Of a DNA stretch of 64,000 bases, positions 43,689-52,792 are shown one piece after another. The notes under the pieces are model-generated. The model worked only from the letters and a program-made list of their open reading frames with translations, was not told the DNA's origin and searched no databases. The position numbers and the translations under genes were made by a program. The first letter of the stretch is position 1, and every line of letters starts with the position of its first letter. The DNA comes from Solimonas sp041659605 (GTDB lineage: Bacteria > Pseudomonadota > Gammaproteobacteria > Nevskiales > Nevskiaceae): assembly GCA_041659605.1 (NCBI GenBank), contig JBAZXW010000024.1, positions 5,731 to 69,730 on the forward strand. The letters are read 5' to 3'.

Positions 43689-45056
43689 ATGAACCTGACT
43701 TCGCTGTCCGCCATCTCCCCCATCGACGGCCGTTACGCCGAAAAGACCGTCATGCTGCGCGAAATCTTCAGCGAGTACGGCCTGATGCGCTATCGCGTGC
43801 TGTCCGAGATTCGCTGGCTGGCGACGCTGGCCGGACAGGCCGGCGTCGCCGAAGTGCTGGCGCTGTCCGCATCCGCGCGCGAAAAACTCGATCGCATCGC
43901 CGAGAATTTCTCGCTGGAAGAAGCCCAGCGCGTCAAGGCGATCGAGGACACGACCAACCACGACGTCAAGGCGGTCGAGTATTACCTCAAGGAGAAGATC
44001 AGTTCGCACGCCGAGCTCGGCGACGTCAAGGAATTCATCCACTTCGCCTGCACCTCCGAAGACATCAACAATCTCGCGCACGCGCTGATGCTCAAGGACG
44101 CGCGCGAGAAGGTGCTGCTGCCCGCGATCGACAAGCTGATCCAGTCGATCGCCGCCCTCGCCCATGCCTATGCCGAGCAGCCGATGCTGTCGCGCACGCA
44201 CGGCCAGCCGGCGTCGCCGACGACGCTGGGCAAGGAGATGGGCGTGTTCGCGCAGCGCCTGCGCCGCCAGCGCGCGCAGTTCGCGCAGGTCCAGATCCTC
44301 GGCAAGATGAACGGCGCCGTCGGCAACTGGAACGCCCACTACGCCGCCTATCCGGACGTCGACTGGCCGGCGATCGCGCGCCAGTTCCTCGCCGACCTGG
44401 GCATCGAAGAGTCGCCGGCGACGACGCAGATTGAGCCGCACGATTACATCGCCGAGTACTTCCACGCGCTGGGCCGCATCAACACGATCCTGATTGGCTT
44501 CTGCCGCGACGTCTGGGCCTACATCTCGGTCGGCTACTTCAAGCAGAAAGCCGTCGCCGGCGAAGTCGGCAGCTCGACGATGCCGCACAAGATCAATCCG
44601 ATCGACTTCGAGAACGGCGAAGGCAATCTGGGTCTGGCCAACGCGATCCTGCAACACCTCGCCGAGAAGCTGCCGATCTCGCGCTGGCAGCGTGACCTGA
44701 CCGACTCCACCGTGCTGCGCAATCTGGGCGTCGGCGCCGCGCACGCGCTGGTCGCGTACCAGGCGATCGGCAAGGGCATCGGCAAGCTCGAGGCAGATGC
44801 CTGGCGCATGGGCCAGGATCTCGAAGCCAACTGGGAAGTGCTGGGCGAGGCGATCCAGACGGTGATGCGTCGCTACGGCTTGCCCGAACCGTACGAGCAG
44901 CTCAAACGCCTGACGCGCGGGCAGAAGATCGGCCGCGACGCCATTCGCGCCTTCGTTTCCGAGCTGGCACTGCCGGAGGCCGAGAAGCAGCGCTTGCTGC
45001 AAATGACGCCGGCCAGCTACACCGGCAATGCGGCCGAGCAGGCCAAGGCAGTCTGA
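43689..45056 (+). CDS. purB: Adenylosuccinate lyase
   Basis: 455 residues from the ATG at 43689. The superfamily signature SSTMPHKINPIDFENGEGN is intact, with SRTHGQPASPTTLGKEM and HFACTSEDINNLAHAL for the catalytic His region. It acts twice in purine synthesis, releasing fumarate that the two neighbouring fumarases could consume. Divergent from fumC. The following gene starts eight bases after its stop. Confidence 0.97.
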   Translation: MNLTSLSAISPIDGRYAEKTVMLREIFSEYGLMRYRVLSEIRWLATLAGQAGVAEVLALSASAREKLDRIAENFSLEEAQRVKAIEDTTNHDVKAVEYYLKEKISSHAELGDVKEFIHFACTSEDINNLAHALMLKDAREKVLLPAIDKLIQSIAALAHAYAEQPMLSRTHGQPASPTTLGKEMGVFAQRLRRQRAQFAQVQILGKMNGAVGNWNAHYAAYPDVDWPAIARQFLADLGIEESPATTQIEPHDYIAEYFHALGRINTILIGFCRDVWAYISVGYFKQKAVAGEVGSSTMPHKINPIDFENGEGNLGLANAILQHLAEKLPISRWQRDLTDSTVLRNLGVGAAHALVAYQAIGKGIGKLEADAWRMGQDLEANWEVLGEAIQTVMRRYGLPEPYEQLKRLTRGQKIGRDAIRAFVSELALPEAEKQRLLQMTPASYTGNAAEQAKAV

Positions 45057-45064
45057 GAGCAGCC

Positions 45065-45568
45065 ATGACCGAAGCCGTCGATCCGCACGAACCGCCGCCG
45101 CCCCACGCGGTCGTTGGCCTGACCGAGACGATCGCGACCGTCGCCGGCGTGATCGGTCACGCACGCAATGAACTGGCGATCCTCAGCTGCCGCCTGGAGC
45201 CGGCGCTCTATGGCGACATGGCGGTGGTCGATGCCGTCAGCCAGCTGGCGCTGCGCCACGAGCGCGTACGCATCCGCGTTCTGGTCAATGCGCCGGATCT
45301 GGCGATGCGGCGCGCGCACCGGCTGGTCGAGTTCGCACGACGCTTGACCAGCCGCATCGAATTCCGCGAACTGCCCGAGGATCAGCGGGGCCTCGTCGAG
45401 GACTGCGTGATTGCCGACAGCGTCGCCGTCTGGCGCCGCGACAATCCGGACCAGCTGGAATCGCGCGTGTACGAGTCCACGCTCGAAGCCCGCCTGCAGC
45501 TGCGACGCTTCGATCCCCTCTGGGAAGTGTCTACGCCGGCGCGGGCGTTCACGCAGCTGCACATCTGA
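45065..45568 (+). CDS. Conserved protein of unknown function downstream of purB
   Basis: 167 residues. It begins with a Pro-rich segment, then VVGLTETIATVAGVIGHARN, ELAILSCRLEPALYGDMAVV, RVRIRVLVNAPDLAMRRAHR and DSVAVWRRDNPDQLESRVYE. The order of strands resembles one half of a phospholipase-D-like fold, but no HKD motif is present. Small proteins of this kind are found beside purB or metabolic genes in gammaproteobacteria as I recall. No function can be assigned. Probably co-transcribed with purB. Confidence 0.7.
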   Translation: MTEAVDPHEPPPPHAVVGLTETIATVAGVIGHARNELAILSCRLEPALYGDMAVVDAVSQLALRHERVRIRVLVNAPDLAMRRAHRLVEFARRLTSRIEFRELPEDQRGLVEDCVIADSVAVWRRDNPDQLESRVYESTLEARLQLRRFDPLWEVSTPARAFTQLHI

Positions 45569-45718
45569 GCGCAGGCGCGTGACCGCATGGCGGCCATGCT
45601 TGTCCGCCTGTCGGTTGTAGGTCAGCCCCTACAGACAACTCCCCCCCAAAGAGGGGATGCCCGACCCGACGGGCACTCGATAGAGTCCGAGCCACACATC
45701 GACGGACCCATCGAGCGG

Positions 45719-46255
45719 ATGAGCGGCTGCAGCTGTCTAGAAGAATCCGGCACGCACGGCTACACCGCCATCGAGCTGCTGGTGACCATCGCGGTCCTCG
45801 CGATCGTCACGGCGTTCGCGGTCCCGGGCATGACCGCGCTGGTCGTCCGCAATCGTCTCGCCGCACAGGCCAATGAGTTCGTCGGCGCCCTCAACTACGC
45901 ACGCAGCGAAGCGGTGACCCGCGGTCAGGCGGTCGCGCTGTGTCCGGCCCAGGCGCCCTACGCGGCTTGCGCCAACTCAAGCAGCTGGACGGGCGGCTGG
46001 GTCGTGTTCGCCGACGCAGGGGTGGCCAACGCCATCGACGATGCCGCCGATGTGCTTCGCGTCTTCGACGAGCTGCAGGGCGGCAGCACCCTGAATTCGC
46101 ACCAGGTACAGGTCGTGCGCTATCTGCCCAATGGCTTTCTCGACACGGTCGCCAGTCCGTTCGCGCTGCGCGCCGGCCATTGCAGCGGCAACGATGTGCG
46201 TTCCATCCGCATCAGCCCGCAAGGGCGGCCGCTGGTCAGCGTGGCGGCGTGCTGA
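45719..46255 (+). CDS. fimT: GspH/FimT-family minor pilin
   Basis: 178 residues from the ATG at 45719. The prepilin cleavage motif is HG-YTAIELLVTIAVLAIVTA, with Glu at position 5 of the mature protein and the hydrophobic N-terminal helix. The body has EFVGALNYARSEAVTRGQAVALC and two Cys pairs, as in FimT/FimU/GspH. It opens a minor-pilin operon (fimT, pilV, pilW, pilX, pilY1, pilE). FimT homologues bind DNA during natural transformation in some gammaproteobacteria; that is possible here but unproven. Confidence 0.87.
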   Translation: MSGCSCLEESGTHGYTAIELLVTIAVLAIVTAFAVPGMTALVVRNRLAAQANEFVGALNYARSEAVTRGQAVALCPAQAPYAACANSSSWTGGWVVFADAGVANAIDDAADVLRVFDELQGGSTLNSHQVQVVRYLPNGFLDTVASPFALRAGHCSGNDVRSIRISPQGRPLVSVAAC

Positions 46256-46269
46256 CGCGGACTGACCCG

Positions 46270-46680
46270 ATGAGCGACCAGCGCGGATTCACACTGATCG
46301 AAGTGCTCGTCACGGTCGTGATCCTTGCGATCGGCTTGCTGGGCCTCGCAAACCTGCAGACCGTTACCCTGCAGCGCGACAACGGTTCCGCGCAGCGCGT
46401 CGAGGCCCTCAACAGCGCTTACGACCTGCTCGACCGCATGCGCGCCAATCGTTCGCAGGCGCTGGCCGGCCGGTATGACGTGGAACTCGGGGCCATCCCA
46501 TCGGGATCGTCGCCGGCGGAGACCGACATGCGTACGTGGAAGCAGGCATTGGCCGCAGGCCTTCCGGATGGCGACGCCAGCGTCCTGGTCCAGAACAGTG
46601 TGGTCAGCATCAACGTCGTGTGGAGCGATGTCGGCAACGCCGGCAGCCCGGTCACGCTGAACCTGCGCACCCAACTATGA
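46270..46680 (+). CDS. pilV: Type IV pilus minor pilin PilV
   Basis: 136 residues. The prepilin motif RG-FTLIEVLVTVVILAIGLL is followed by LANLQTVTLQRDNGSAQRVE, the pattern of PilV pseudopilins. The globular part is short with no disulfide. It overlaps the next gene by four bases (ATGA). Minor pilins PilVWX and PilY1 prime pilus assembly at the inner membrane and are carried to the tip. Confidence 0.9.
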   Translation: MSDQRGFTLIEVLVTVVILAIGLLGLANLQTVTLQRDNGSAQRVEALNSAYDLLDRMRANRSQALAGRYDVELGAIPSGSSPAETDMRTWKQALAAGLPDGDASVLVQNSVVSINVVWSDVGNAGSPVTLNLRTQL

Positions 46681-47741
46681 CGCCCATGCCCGGACGACAG
46701 CGTCAACGCGGCGTCAGCCTGGTCGAACTGATGATCGGCCTCGTGCTGGGCCTCGTCGTGATGGCCGCGGTGTTCCAGATCTACCTTTCCACCCGCCGTA
46801 GCTATGTGTTGGCCGAGGCACTGGCGGCGCGACAGGAGGCCGTGCGTTACGTCACGACGGTGATATCCAAGGACGCGCGCATGGCCGGATACTTTGGCTG
46901 TCTGCGCCAAGGCGGCGAGATCACGAACACGCTCGACGCGGATCCGGGCGACTTCACTTACCGATATGGGCGGTACGTCGATGGCTTCGACGCTGACGCC
47001 GGCGCCTGGAATCCCGCGCTGCCCGGCGCGCTTGCCAATGTCGTGCCCGGAACCGACGTGCTGACGCTGCGCGGCACCTTCGGACCGGAGGTGTACATCG
47101 TCAAGGAGATGCCCGACACCTCGGCGGATCTCAAGTCCAATCCGCTCAGTCCGGCGCCGCTGGCGGATGGCAACATCGTCATGATCACCGACTGCGCGCA
47201 CGCCGCGATCTTCCAGATCACGCGGTACAACCTCGACAACACCGGCGCACCCAACGCGCACTTCGGTGATATCCAGCACAACACTGGCAATGCAACCGAA
47301 CCCGGCAACGCGGACAAGAATCTGGGGCGCCGCTACCCGGTCGGCTCGCAGATCGTGCGCATCGACACCATCACCTATTTTATCCGCAACAGCGCCAGCG
47401 GCACTGGTCCGGCATTGTGGCGACGCATCGAGGGCGACAATCCCCCGGAGCGCGAGCTGGCCGAGGGCGTCGAAAACCTGCAGGTGCTGTATGGAGTCGA
47501 TGCCAACGGCGATCGTGCTCCGGACATTTACCAGACCGCAGCCGAGATCGACGCAGTGGCGAATTGGGGGGCAATCGTGACGGTGCGAATTGCATTGCTC
47601 GTCGCCGGCACGCGCGATCACGCCGGGGACTACGACCCGCGCGAATTCGACCTGCTCGGAACGCTGATCGGGCCGTTTCAGGATGGCCGTCTGCGGCGTG
47701 TCGTCACGCTGACCCTCTCGCTGAGGAACCAGCTGCCATGA
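46677..47741 (+). CDS. pilW: Type IV pilus minor pilin PilW
   Basis: 354 residues, typical for PilW. The prepilin motif is RG-VSLVELMIGLVLGLVVMAAV and the following segment IYLSTRRSYVLAEALAARQE is characteristic. The large globular C-terminal domain contains DARMAGYFGCLRQGG and a late VENLQVLYGVDANGDRAPD segment. It overlaps both neighbours by four bases. Confidence 0.92.
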   Translation: MTPMPGRQRQRGVSLVELMIGLVLGLVVMAAVFQIYLSTRRSYVLAEALAARQEAVRYVTTVISKDARMAGYFGCLRQGGEITNTLDADPGDFTYRYGRYVDGFDADAGAWNPALPGALANVVPGTDVLTLRGTFGPEVYIVKEMPDTSADLKSNPLSPAPLADGNIVMITDCAHAAIFQITRYNLDNTGAPNAHFGDIQHNTGNATEPGNADKNLGRRYPVGSQIVRIDTITYFIRNSASGTGPALWRRIEGDNPPERELAEGVENLQVLYGVDANGDRAPDIYQTAAEIDAVANWGAIVTVRIALLVAGTRDHAGDYDPREFDLLGTLIGPFQDGRLRRVVTLTLSLRNQLP

Positions 47742-48337
47742 ATCGCTCGCGCCCACCACATCGTCGCTTCCGGCAGAAGGGCGTAGTCCTCGTCGTCGGC
47801 CTGATCCTGCTGCTGGTGCTGACGCTGCTCAGCGTCGGCGCGATGCGTTCCGCCGTGCTCGAAGAGCGCATGACCAACAACACGCAGGACTTGCAGATCG
47901 CGTTCCAGTTCGCCGAGGCGGCACTGCGCGAAGCCGAAGCCCTGCTGCAGTTGCCGGCTCTACCGGCGTTCAACAATACCAACGGACTTTATGTCTATCA
48001 GCCGCCCACCGATGCCGACACCCGCTACCAGGCGCTGTGGGACATGGCCGGCACACAGTGGCGCGACGCCACGATCACCGGCGACGCCGCCCTCGGCCGT
48101 GCCCGCGCCCAGTACCTCATCGAACAGGTTCAGCCACCGCCGCCGCCGGCGGAGCCGGCGCTGTCCTGCGAAATCATCGGCGGTGGCGGCTCGACGGGAA
48201 GCGGGAGTCTGGGATCGGATAACGAGATAGAGGTCCGCAACGCAACCTGCTACCGCATCACCGCCCGCGCCTGGGGCGCCACCGGCGCGGACAATCCCAC
48301 GCCGATGGTCATCCTCCAGTCCACGTTCCAGCGCTGA
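47738..48337 (+). CDS. pilX: Type IV pilus minor pilin PilX
   Basis: 199 residues. The N-terminus KG-VVLVVGLILLLVLTLLSVGA lacks Glu at mature position 5, as is common for PilX. It is followed by AVLEERMTNNTQDLQIAFQF and EAALREAEALL, the PilX hallmark. A Pro-rich run (PPPPPAEP) sits near the C-terminus. It overlaps pilW by four bases and lies 11 bases before pilY1. Confidence 0.92.
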   Translation: MNRSRPPHRRFRQKGVVLVVGLILLLVLTLLSVGAMRSAVLEERMTNNTQDLQIAFQFAEAALREAEALLQLPALPAFNNTNGLYVYQPPTDADTRYQALWDMAGTQWRDATITGDAALGRARAQYLIEQVQPPPPPAEPALSCEIIGGGGSTGSGSLGSDNEIEVRNATCYRITARAWGATGADNPTPMVILQSTFQR

Positions 48338-48348
48338 GGAGCCCCGCA

Positions 48349-51300
48349 ATGAAGCATCTATTGTCCGTGCTGCGCCTGATCGCTGCGTTGTTCGTGGCCA
48401 TGGGTGCGACCGGTTCCGCATACGCGCAAATCGCGCTCTCCGACACGCCGCTGTTCCTCTCCACGTCGGTCACGCCCAACGTGATGCTGCTGTTCGACAA
48501 CTCGGGCAGCATGGACAACATGATCTGGGCCGACAGCTTTGATCCCGGCGCTGCCTATACCGATTGGAGTCGAAGCTGCAACAGCAACAATTCCTGCTGG
48601 AGCGCAAGTAGCGGCAATGTGTTCTTGAGCAATGTTCCAAAAGGCAATTGCCCGAATGGATACAAGCAGGGGCGACGTTCAAGTGGCACCAGGCGATGCC
48701 TGCGACTTCCGGATCCCATCGGCAGCGGCAACACCCGCTACAACGGCGCATATCTCAATTACCTGTTCGAGACCTATGGCCAGAACTGCCCCGCTTCGGG
48801 CAGTTGCAGCAGCAAGAGCGTCGATCTGACCACAGGGACGATTCCTCTCGATACGCGGCTGATGACCGCAAAGGACGTCTCCACGACGCTGGTCAGCGAC
48901 AATTCCGAACTGCGTTGGGGTCTCTCCCGTTTCAATCAGCCTGACGGCAACAACAATGCTCCCGGCGGTCGCGTCGTGCAGAATTGCGGCGCCTCGATTG
49001 CCTCGATCAGTAGCGGCATCAGTGGCCTCAACGCCGACTCGAACACGCCGCTGGCCGAAACCTTCTACGAGATCACCCGTTATTTTCGAGGCCTGTCGTC
49101 CCATTACAACAGCGGCGTGAGCTATACGAGTCCGATCCAGTACCGCTGCCAGAAGAACTTCGCCATCGTCGTCACCGACGGCTTCCCCACCTACGACAAC
49201 AGCTTTCCCACGGACGACCCCGACGACGCCACCGATACGGCGCGTGCCTTGCCGAACTGGGACAACCTTGCGCCGTCGACGGCGCAGTCGGACTATCCTT
49301 TGTTTCCGCAGTATTCCGACGGATTTAATCCATCTGGCAGCGAAGGCAACGAGGCCTACACGCTGTTCCTGGACGATATGGCAAAGTTCGGCTACGACAC
49401 CGATCTGCGCACGTCGGGAAACGATCTGACCGGCACGAGTTATAACGACACCGGCTTCCGGGTCCAGCGGCTGCAGACCTTCACGGTTGGCCTTGCCCTC
49501 AACAACCAGATGCTGCGCGACGCTGCCGACTACGGCGGCGGCAAGGCCTATACCGCAAACACATCGGCCCAGCTGCGCGAAGCGCTGCAACGTACGATCA
49601 AGGAGATCGCGGCGGTCACCAGCGCCGCAGCATCCATTGCCACCAACTCGACGCGACTGACTGCGGATACAGCCATCTATCAAGCGCGTTTCCGTACTGG
49701 CGACTGGAGCGGCCAGTTGCTTTCCTTGCCGATCAAGGCCGACGGACAGGTCGGCGATCCGCTGTGGGATGCGGCGCAGCAGATGCCGGCTGCGGCCGTT
49801 CGCCTGATCACCACCTACGACTCGACTGCGCCCAATCCCGGCAAGCGCTTCGAGTGGAACCAGCTCAATGCCGCGCAACAAGACGCACTCGGCCGCAACA
49901 CCGCCGGCACGGCCGACGGCAACGGGGAGGCACGGCTGAACTACCTGCGCGGTGATCGCGGCAACGAAGGAGCGGGCCTGAACTTTCGCGTGCGCGGTTC
50001 GGTGCTCGGTGACATCGTCAATTCGGATCCCGCTTTCGTCGGCCAGCAGAACTACGGCTTCGACGCGCTTCCCGGCAGCGAGGGATCGAGCTACAAGTCA
50101 TTTCGCCAGAGTGCGGCATACCTCAGTCGGCCGTCGATGATCTATGTCGGCGCCAACGACGGCATGCTGCACGGTTTCCGCGCAACCGACGGGCGCGAAC
50201 TGCTGGCCCATGTGCCGAGCCAGGTCTACGCGCGGCTCAGTGCACTGACCGATTTGGCCTACAACGACAACCACCAGTACCTGGTCGATGGCTCGACCAA
50301 GACGCTCGATGCCCATGTCGGCGGCAGCTGGAAAACCATTCTGGTCGGCGCACTGGGCGGCGGCGGCCGCGGGGTATTCGCGCTCGACGTCACCGATCCC
50401 GCAACATTTGGCACCGGCAGTCTGATGTGGGAGTTCACCTCGGCGCAGGATGTCGATATGGGCTATTCATACGCACAGCCGACAATCGCCCGCCTGGAAG
50501 ATGGGCATTGGGTCGCGGTCGTCGCCAATGGCTACAACAGCAGCAACGGGCACGCCGTGCTGTTCGTGCTCGATCTCGAAGACGGATCGGTGCTCAAGAA
50601 GTTCGATACCGGCGTCGGCGGCAACAATGGCCTGTCTTCACCGATTCCGGTCGATATCGACGGCGATCGCATCACCGATCTGATTTACGCCGGCGACCTC
50701 CAGGGCAACATGTGGAAATTCGATGTGCGCGGCAACAGCTCCGCGGACTGGAAGATCGGATTCGGCACGGCCGCAAGCCCCCAGCCGCTGTTCACGGCCT
50801 GCAGCGACGATCCCTGTACCAGCAGCAATCGCCAGCCGATCACTGCGCGCCCCGAAGTGGGCCTCAACAAAGCCGATGTCAGCGGCTATGATGGCTTCGT
50901 CGTCAACTTCGGCACCGGCCGCTACTTTGCGGTTGGCGACAACACCGCGACCAGTCAGACCAACACGTTCTACGGCATCTTCGACCTCGACAACGGCGCA
51001 GGTACGTCCGGGATCGACGGCAGAAACGACCTGCTGCGTCAGGAAGTCATCGCAGTTCGGACGCTAAGCTTCCCCAACGGGATCACCGAGGACGTCCGCG
51101 TGACCAGTGCCAACAGCCTGAATGGCGAGCGTGGCTGGTACCTCGATCTGCCGCTGACCGGCGAGCGGCAGGTCAGCACGCCGATCCTGCGCAACGGCTC
51201 GATCATTTTCACGACGCTGATTCCCAACACGGCAGCCTGTGCTTTCGGCGGCGACAGCTTCCTGATGGAAGTCAACGCGCTGACCGGCAGCCGCCTCGAC

Positions 51301-51537
51301 GAAACGCCGTTCGACCTGAACCGCGATCGGGCCTTCAACGAGGACGACTATGCCGACGGCTTGCCCGTCAGCGGGCGCCGTTCGAGCGCCGGCATCATCA
51401 AGACGCCTGCGATCATTTCGGCGGCCGGCTTCGAGATCAAGCTCGCCAGCGGCACGACGGGTGGCATCGATACCACGTACGAACAGCCGCCAGGGCCCGA
51501 TGTCGGTGGGCGGCTGTCATGGCGCCAGATGCAGTGA
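48349..51537 (+). CDS. pilY1: Type IV pilus tip adhesin and assembly factor PilY1
   Basis: 1062 residues. The signal peptide ends SAYAQIAL. The N-terminal part has a von Willebrand A-like MIDAS start (NVMLLFDNSGSMDN) and several Cys pairs. The C-terminal part from about 560 is the PilC/PilY1 beta-propeller (IYVGANDGMLHGFRATDGRE, LVGALGGGGRGVFALDVTDP). A calcium loop DIDGDRITDLIYAGDLQGNM corresponds to the site that controls pilus extension in Pseudomonas PilY1. It ends with a Pro-rich tail and overlaps pilE by 19 bases. Confidence 0.94.
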   Translation: MKHLLSVLRLIAALFVAMGATGSAYAQIALSDTPLFLSTSVTPNVMLLFDNSGSMDNMIWADSFDPGAAYTDWSRSCNSNNSCWSASSGNVFLSNVPKGNCPNGYKQGRRSSGTRRCLRLPDPIGSGNTRYNGAYLNYLFETYGQNCPASGSCSSKSVDLTTGTIPLDTRLMTAKDVSTTLVSDNSELRWGLSRFNQPDGNNNAPGGRVVQNCGASIASISSGISGLNADSNTPLAETFYEITRYFRGLSSHYNSGVSYTSPIQYRCQKNFAIVVTDGFPTYDNSFPTDDPDDATDTARALPNWDNLAPSTAQSDYPLFPQYSDGFNPSGSEGNEAYTLFLDDMAKFGYDTDLRTSGNDLTGTSYNDTGFRVQRLQTFTVGLALNNQMLRDAADYGGGKAYTANTSAQLREALQRTIKEIAAVTSAAASIATNSTRLTADTAIYQARFRTGDWSGQLLSLPIKADGQVGDPLWDAAQQMPAAAVRLITTYDSTAPNPGKRFEWNQLNAAQQDALGRNTAGTADGNGEARLNYLRGDRGNEGAGLNFRVRGSVLGDIVNSDPAFVGQQNYGFDALPGSEGSSYKSFRQSAAYLSRPSMIYVGANDGMLHGFRATDGRELLAHVPSQVYARLSALTDLAYNDNHQYLVDGSTKTLDAHVGGSWKTILVGALGGGGRGVFALDVTDPATFGTGSLMWEFTSAQDVDMGYSYAQPTIARLEDGHWVAVVANGYNSSNGHAVLFVLDLEDGSVLKKFDTGVGGNNGLSSPIPVDIDGDRITDLIYAGDLQGNMWKFDVRGNSSADWKIGFGTAASPQPLFTACSDDPCTSSNRQPITARPEVGLNKADVSGYDGFVVNFGTGRYFAVGDNTATSQTNTFYGIFDLDNGAGTSGIDGRNDLLRQEVIAVRTLSFPNGITEDVRVTSANSLNGERGWYLDLPLTGERQVSTPILRNGSIIFTTLIPNTAACAFGGDSFLMEVNALTGSRLDETPFDLNRDRAFNEDDYADGLPVSGRRSSAGIIKTPAIISAAGFEIKLASGTTGGIDTTYEQPPGPDVGGRLSWRQMQ

Positions 51538-51938
51538 GAAAACGTTCGTGCGGCTTCTCGCTGATCGAGCTGATGATCGCAGTTGCGATCGTCGGCATAC
51601 TCGCGGCCATCGCGCTGCCGAGCTATCAGAACAGCGTCCGCAAGTCACGTCGCGCCGATGCCAAAGTCGCGCTGACCGACACCGCGCAGCGCCTCGAACG
51701 CTGCCTGACGCAATACGGCACCTACGACAACGGCAACTGCACGGTCGCGGCGGCGTTCGACAGCCCGGAGGCCTACTACACGATCTCGACCAACATCGGC
51801 CGCATGAATTACACGCTCACCGCTACTGCGCAGGGCCAGCAGTTGAGGGATGAAGCCTGTGCGCGTTTCACCCTCGACAATCGCGGTGCCAAAACGGCTT
51901 TCAACGGCGACGGCGCGGCGGCGACGGACTGTTGGTAG
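51519..51938 (+). CDS. pilE: PilE-like minor type IV pilin
   Basis: 139 residues. The prepilin motif CG-FSLIELMIAVAIVGILAAIALPSY is canonical with Glu5. The globular domain has VRKSRRADAKVALTDTAQRL and a C-terminal disulfide-type pair (EACARF...TDCW). It begins inside the end of pilY1. In Pseudomonas-like clusters this last gene is a minor pilin required for fibre assembly; the major pilin gene is not in the window. Confidence 0.92.
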   Translation: MAPDAVRKRSCGFSLIELMIAVAIVGILAAIALPSYQNSVRKSRRADAKVALTDTAQRLERCLTQYGTYDNGNCTVAAAFDSPEAYYTISTNIGRMNYTLTATAQGQQLRDEACARFTLDNRGAKTAFNGDGAAATDCW

Positions 51939-51965
51939 CGAATGGCGCTGCAGTCGGGAGTCTAT

Positions 51966-52043
51966 TTGTAGGAGCGGCCCATGCCCGCGATACTTTTCCG
52001 TGCGGCGCGCACGCCGCATCGCGGACATGAGCCGCTCCTACAA
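51966..52043. repeat. REP-type inverted repeat
   Basis: The ends TTGTAGGAGCGGCCC and GAGCCGCTCCTACAA are inverted, with an inner hairpin TGCGGCGCGC...GCCGCA. Its architecture matches the element at 29888-29957. It lies in the gap between the convergent pilE and thioesterase genes. Confidence 0.88.
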
Positions 52044-52059
52044 CGGCATGTGCTGCGAC

Positions 52060-52506
52060 TCAGGTCGCCTCATCCGGCGCAATACGCTCACATGCGCGGA
52101 TCATCGCGCGCACATCCTCGGGGATCGGCTGCGCCTTCTGTCTGGTGTAGTCGAACCATACGACGACGCCGCGCGTCACCGCGACCAGCTGTCCGTCGAC
52201 GAACATGCCGGCGAGCGTGTTCATGCTGCTGCGGCCCAGACGCGCGATGCGGAAGCCGACCTTCAGCTTCGACGGATGATGCAGCTGGGCGACGAAGTCG
52301 CATTCGATGCGCGCGAGAATCAGGCCGCGCGACTTCCAGAATTCCGGGTCCAAGCGCATCAGCTCGCCGAAGTAATCCAGCCGCGCACTCTCGTCGAAGG
52401 TGAAGAAGCGCGTGTTGTTGACGTGCCCAAGCGCGTCGAGGTCGGACCAGCGGGTTTCGATCTCGATCACGTGGCCGAAGTCATCCAGCCGGATGCTGTC
52501 TTTCAT
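52060..52506 (-). CDS. Hot-dog-fold acyl-CoA thioesterase
   Basis: 148 residues from the ATG at 52506. The 4-hydroxybenzoyl-CoA thioesterase/YbgC-type motif is present: IETRWSDLDALGHVNNTRFF, with catalytic Asp in SDLDALGHVNN. Then RIECDFVAQLHHPSKLKVGF and RGVVVWFDYTRQKAQPIP follow. It probably hydrolyses long- or medium-chain acyl-CoA in the cytoplasm. It overlaps the DUF1289 gene by four bases (ATGA). Confidence 0.9.
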   Translation of the reverse strand: MKDSIRLDDFGHVIEIETRWSDLDALGHVNNTRFFTFDESARLDYFGELMRLDPEFWKSRGLILARIECDFVAQLHHPSKLKVGFRIARLGRSSMNTLAGMFVDGQLVAVTRGVVVWFDYTRQKAQPIPEDVRAMIRACERIAPDEAT

Positions 52507-52700
52507 CGCTTGTTTTCCTTCTTCAGCCGCGTCTCGGCCCGTCGGCGGATCTCCAGCTTGCGATCGCGCGGTGCGGCCGACCACTCCGCGATCTCCCCCA
52601 GGCTGCGGCCGCAACCGGTGCAGACCTGCTGCGGATCGAGCGCACAGACGCCGACGCACGGAGAAGGCACTTCACCGGGTGGTGGTGGGTGAACGGGCAT
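52503..52700 (-). CDS. DUF1289 small Cys-rich protein
   Basis: 65 residues from the ATG at 52700. Four Cys sit in the DUF1289 arrangement, PCVGVCALD and VCTGCGRSLGEIAEW, likely a metal or iron-sulfur site, followed by a basic helix RKLEIRRRAETRLKK. Function is unknown in the family. Translationally coupled to the thioesterase downstream. Confidence 0.88.
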   Translation of the reverse strand: MPVHPPPPGEVPSPCVGVCALDPQQVCTGCGRSLGEIAEWSAAPRDRKLEIRRRAETRLKKENKR

Positions 52701-52734
52701 GATCAAAGTTGCAACCGGGCGCACTTTCGAACGG

Positions 52735-52770
52735 CGAAAAGCAATGCGGCCATCCTGAAGATGGCCGCAT
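52735..52770 (-). terminator. Rho-independent terminator of the OmpA-like gene
   Basis: An 11-bp perfect stem (52744-52754 with 52760-52770) has a CTGAA loop. On the minus strand it is followed by TGCTTTTCG. It lies 22 bases after the OmpA-like stop codon. Confidence 0.8.
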
Positions 52771-52792
52771 GCTTCAGTCTGCCGGGACTTTA

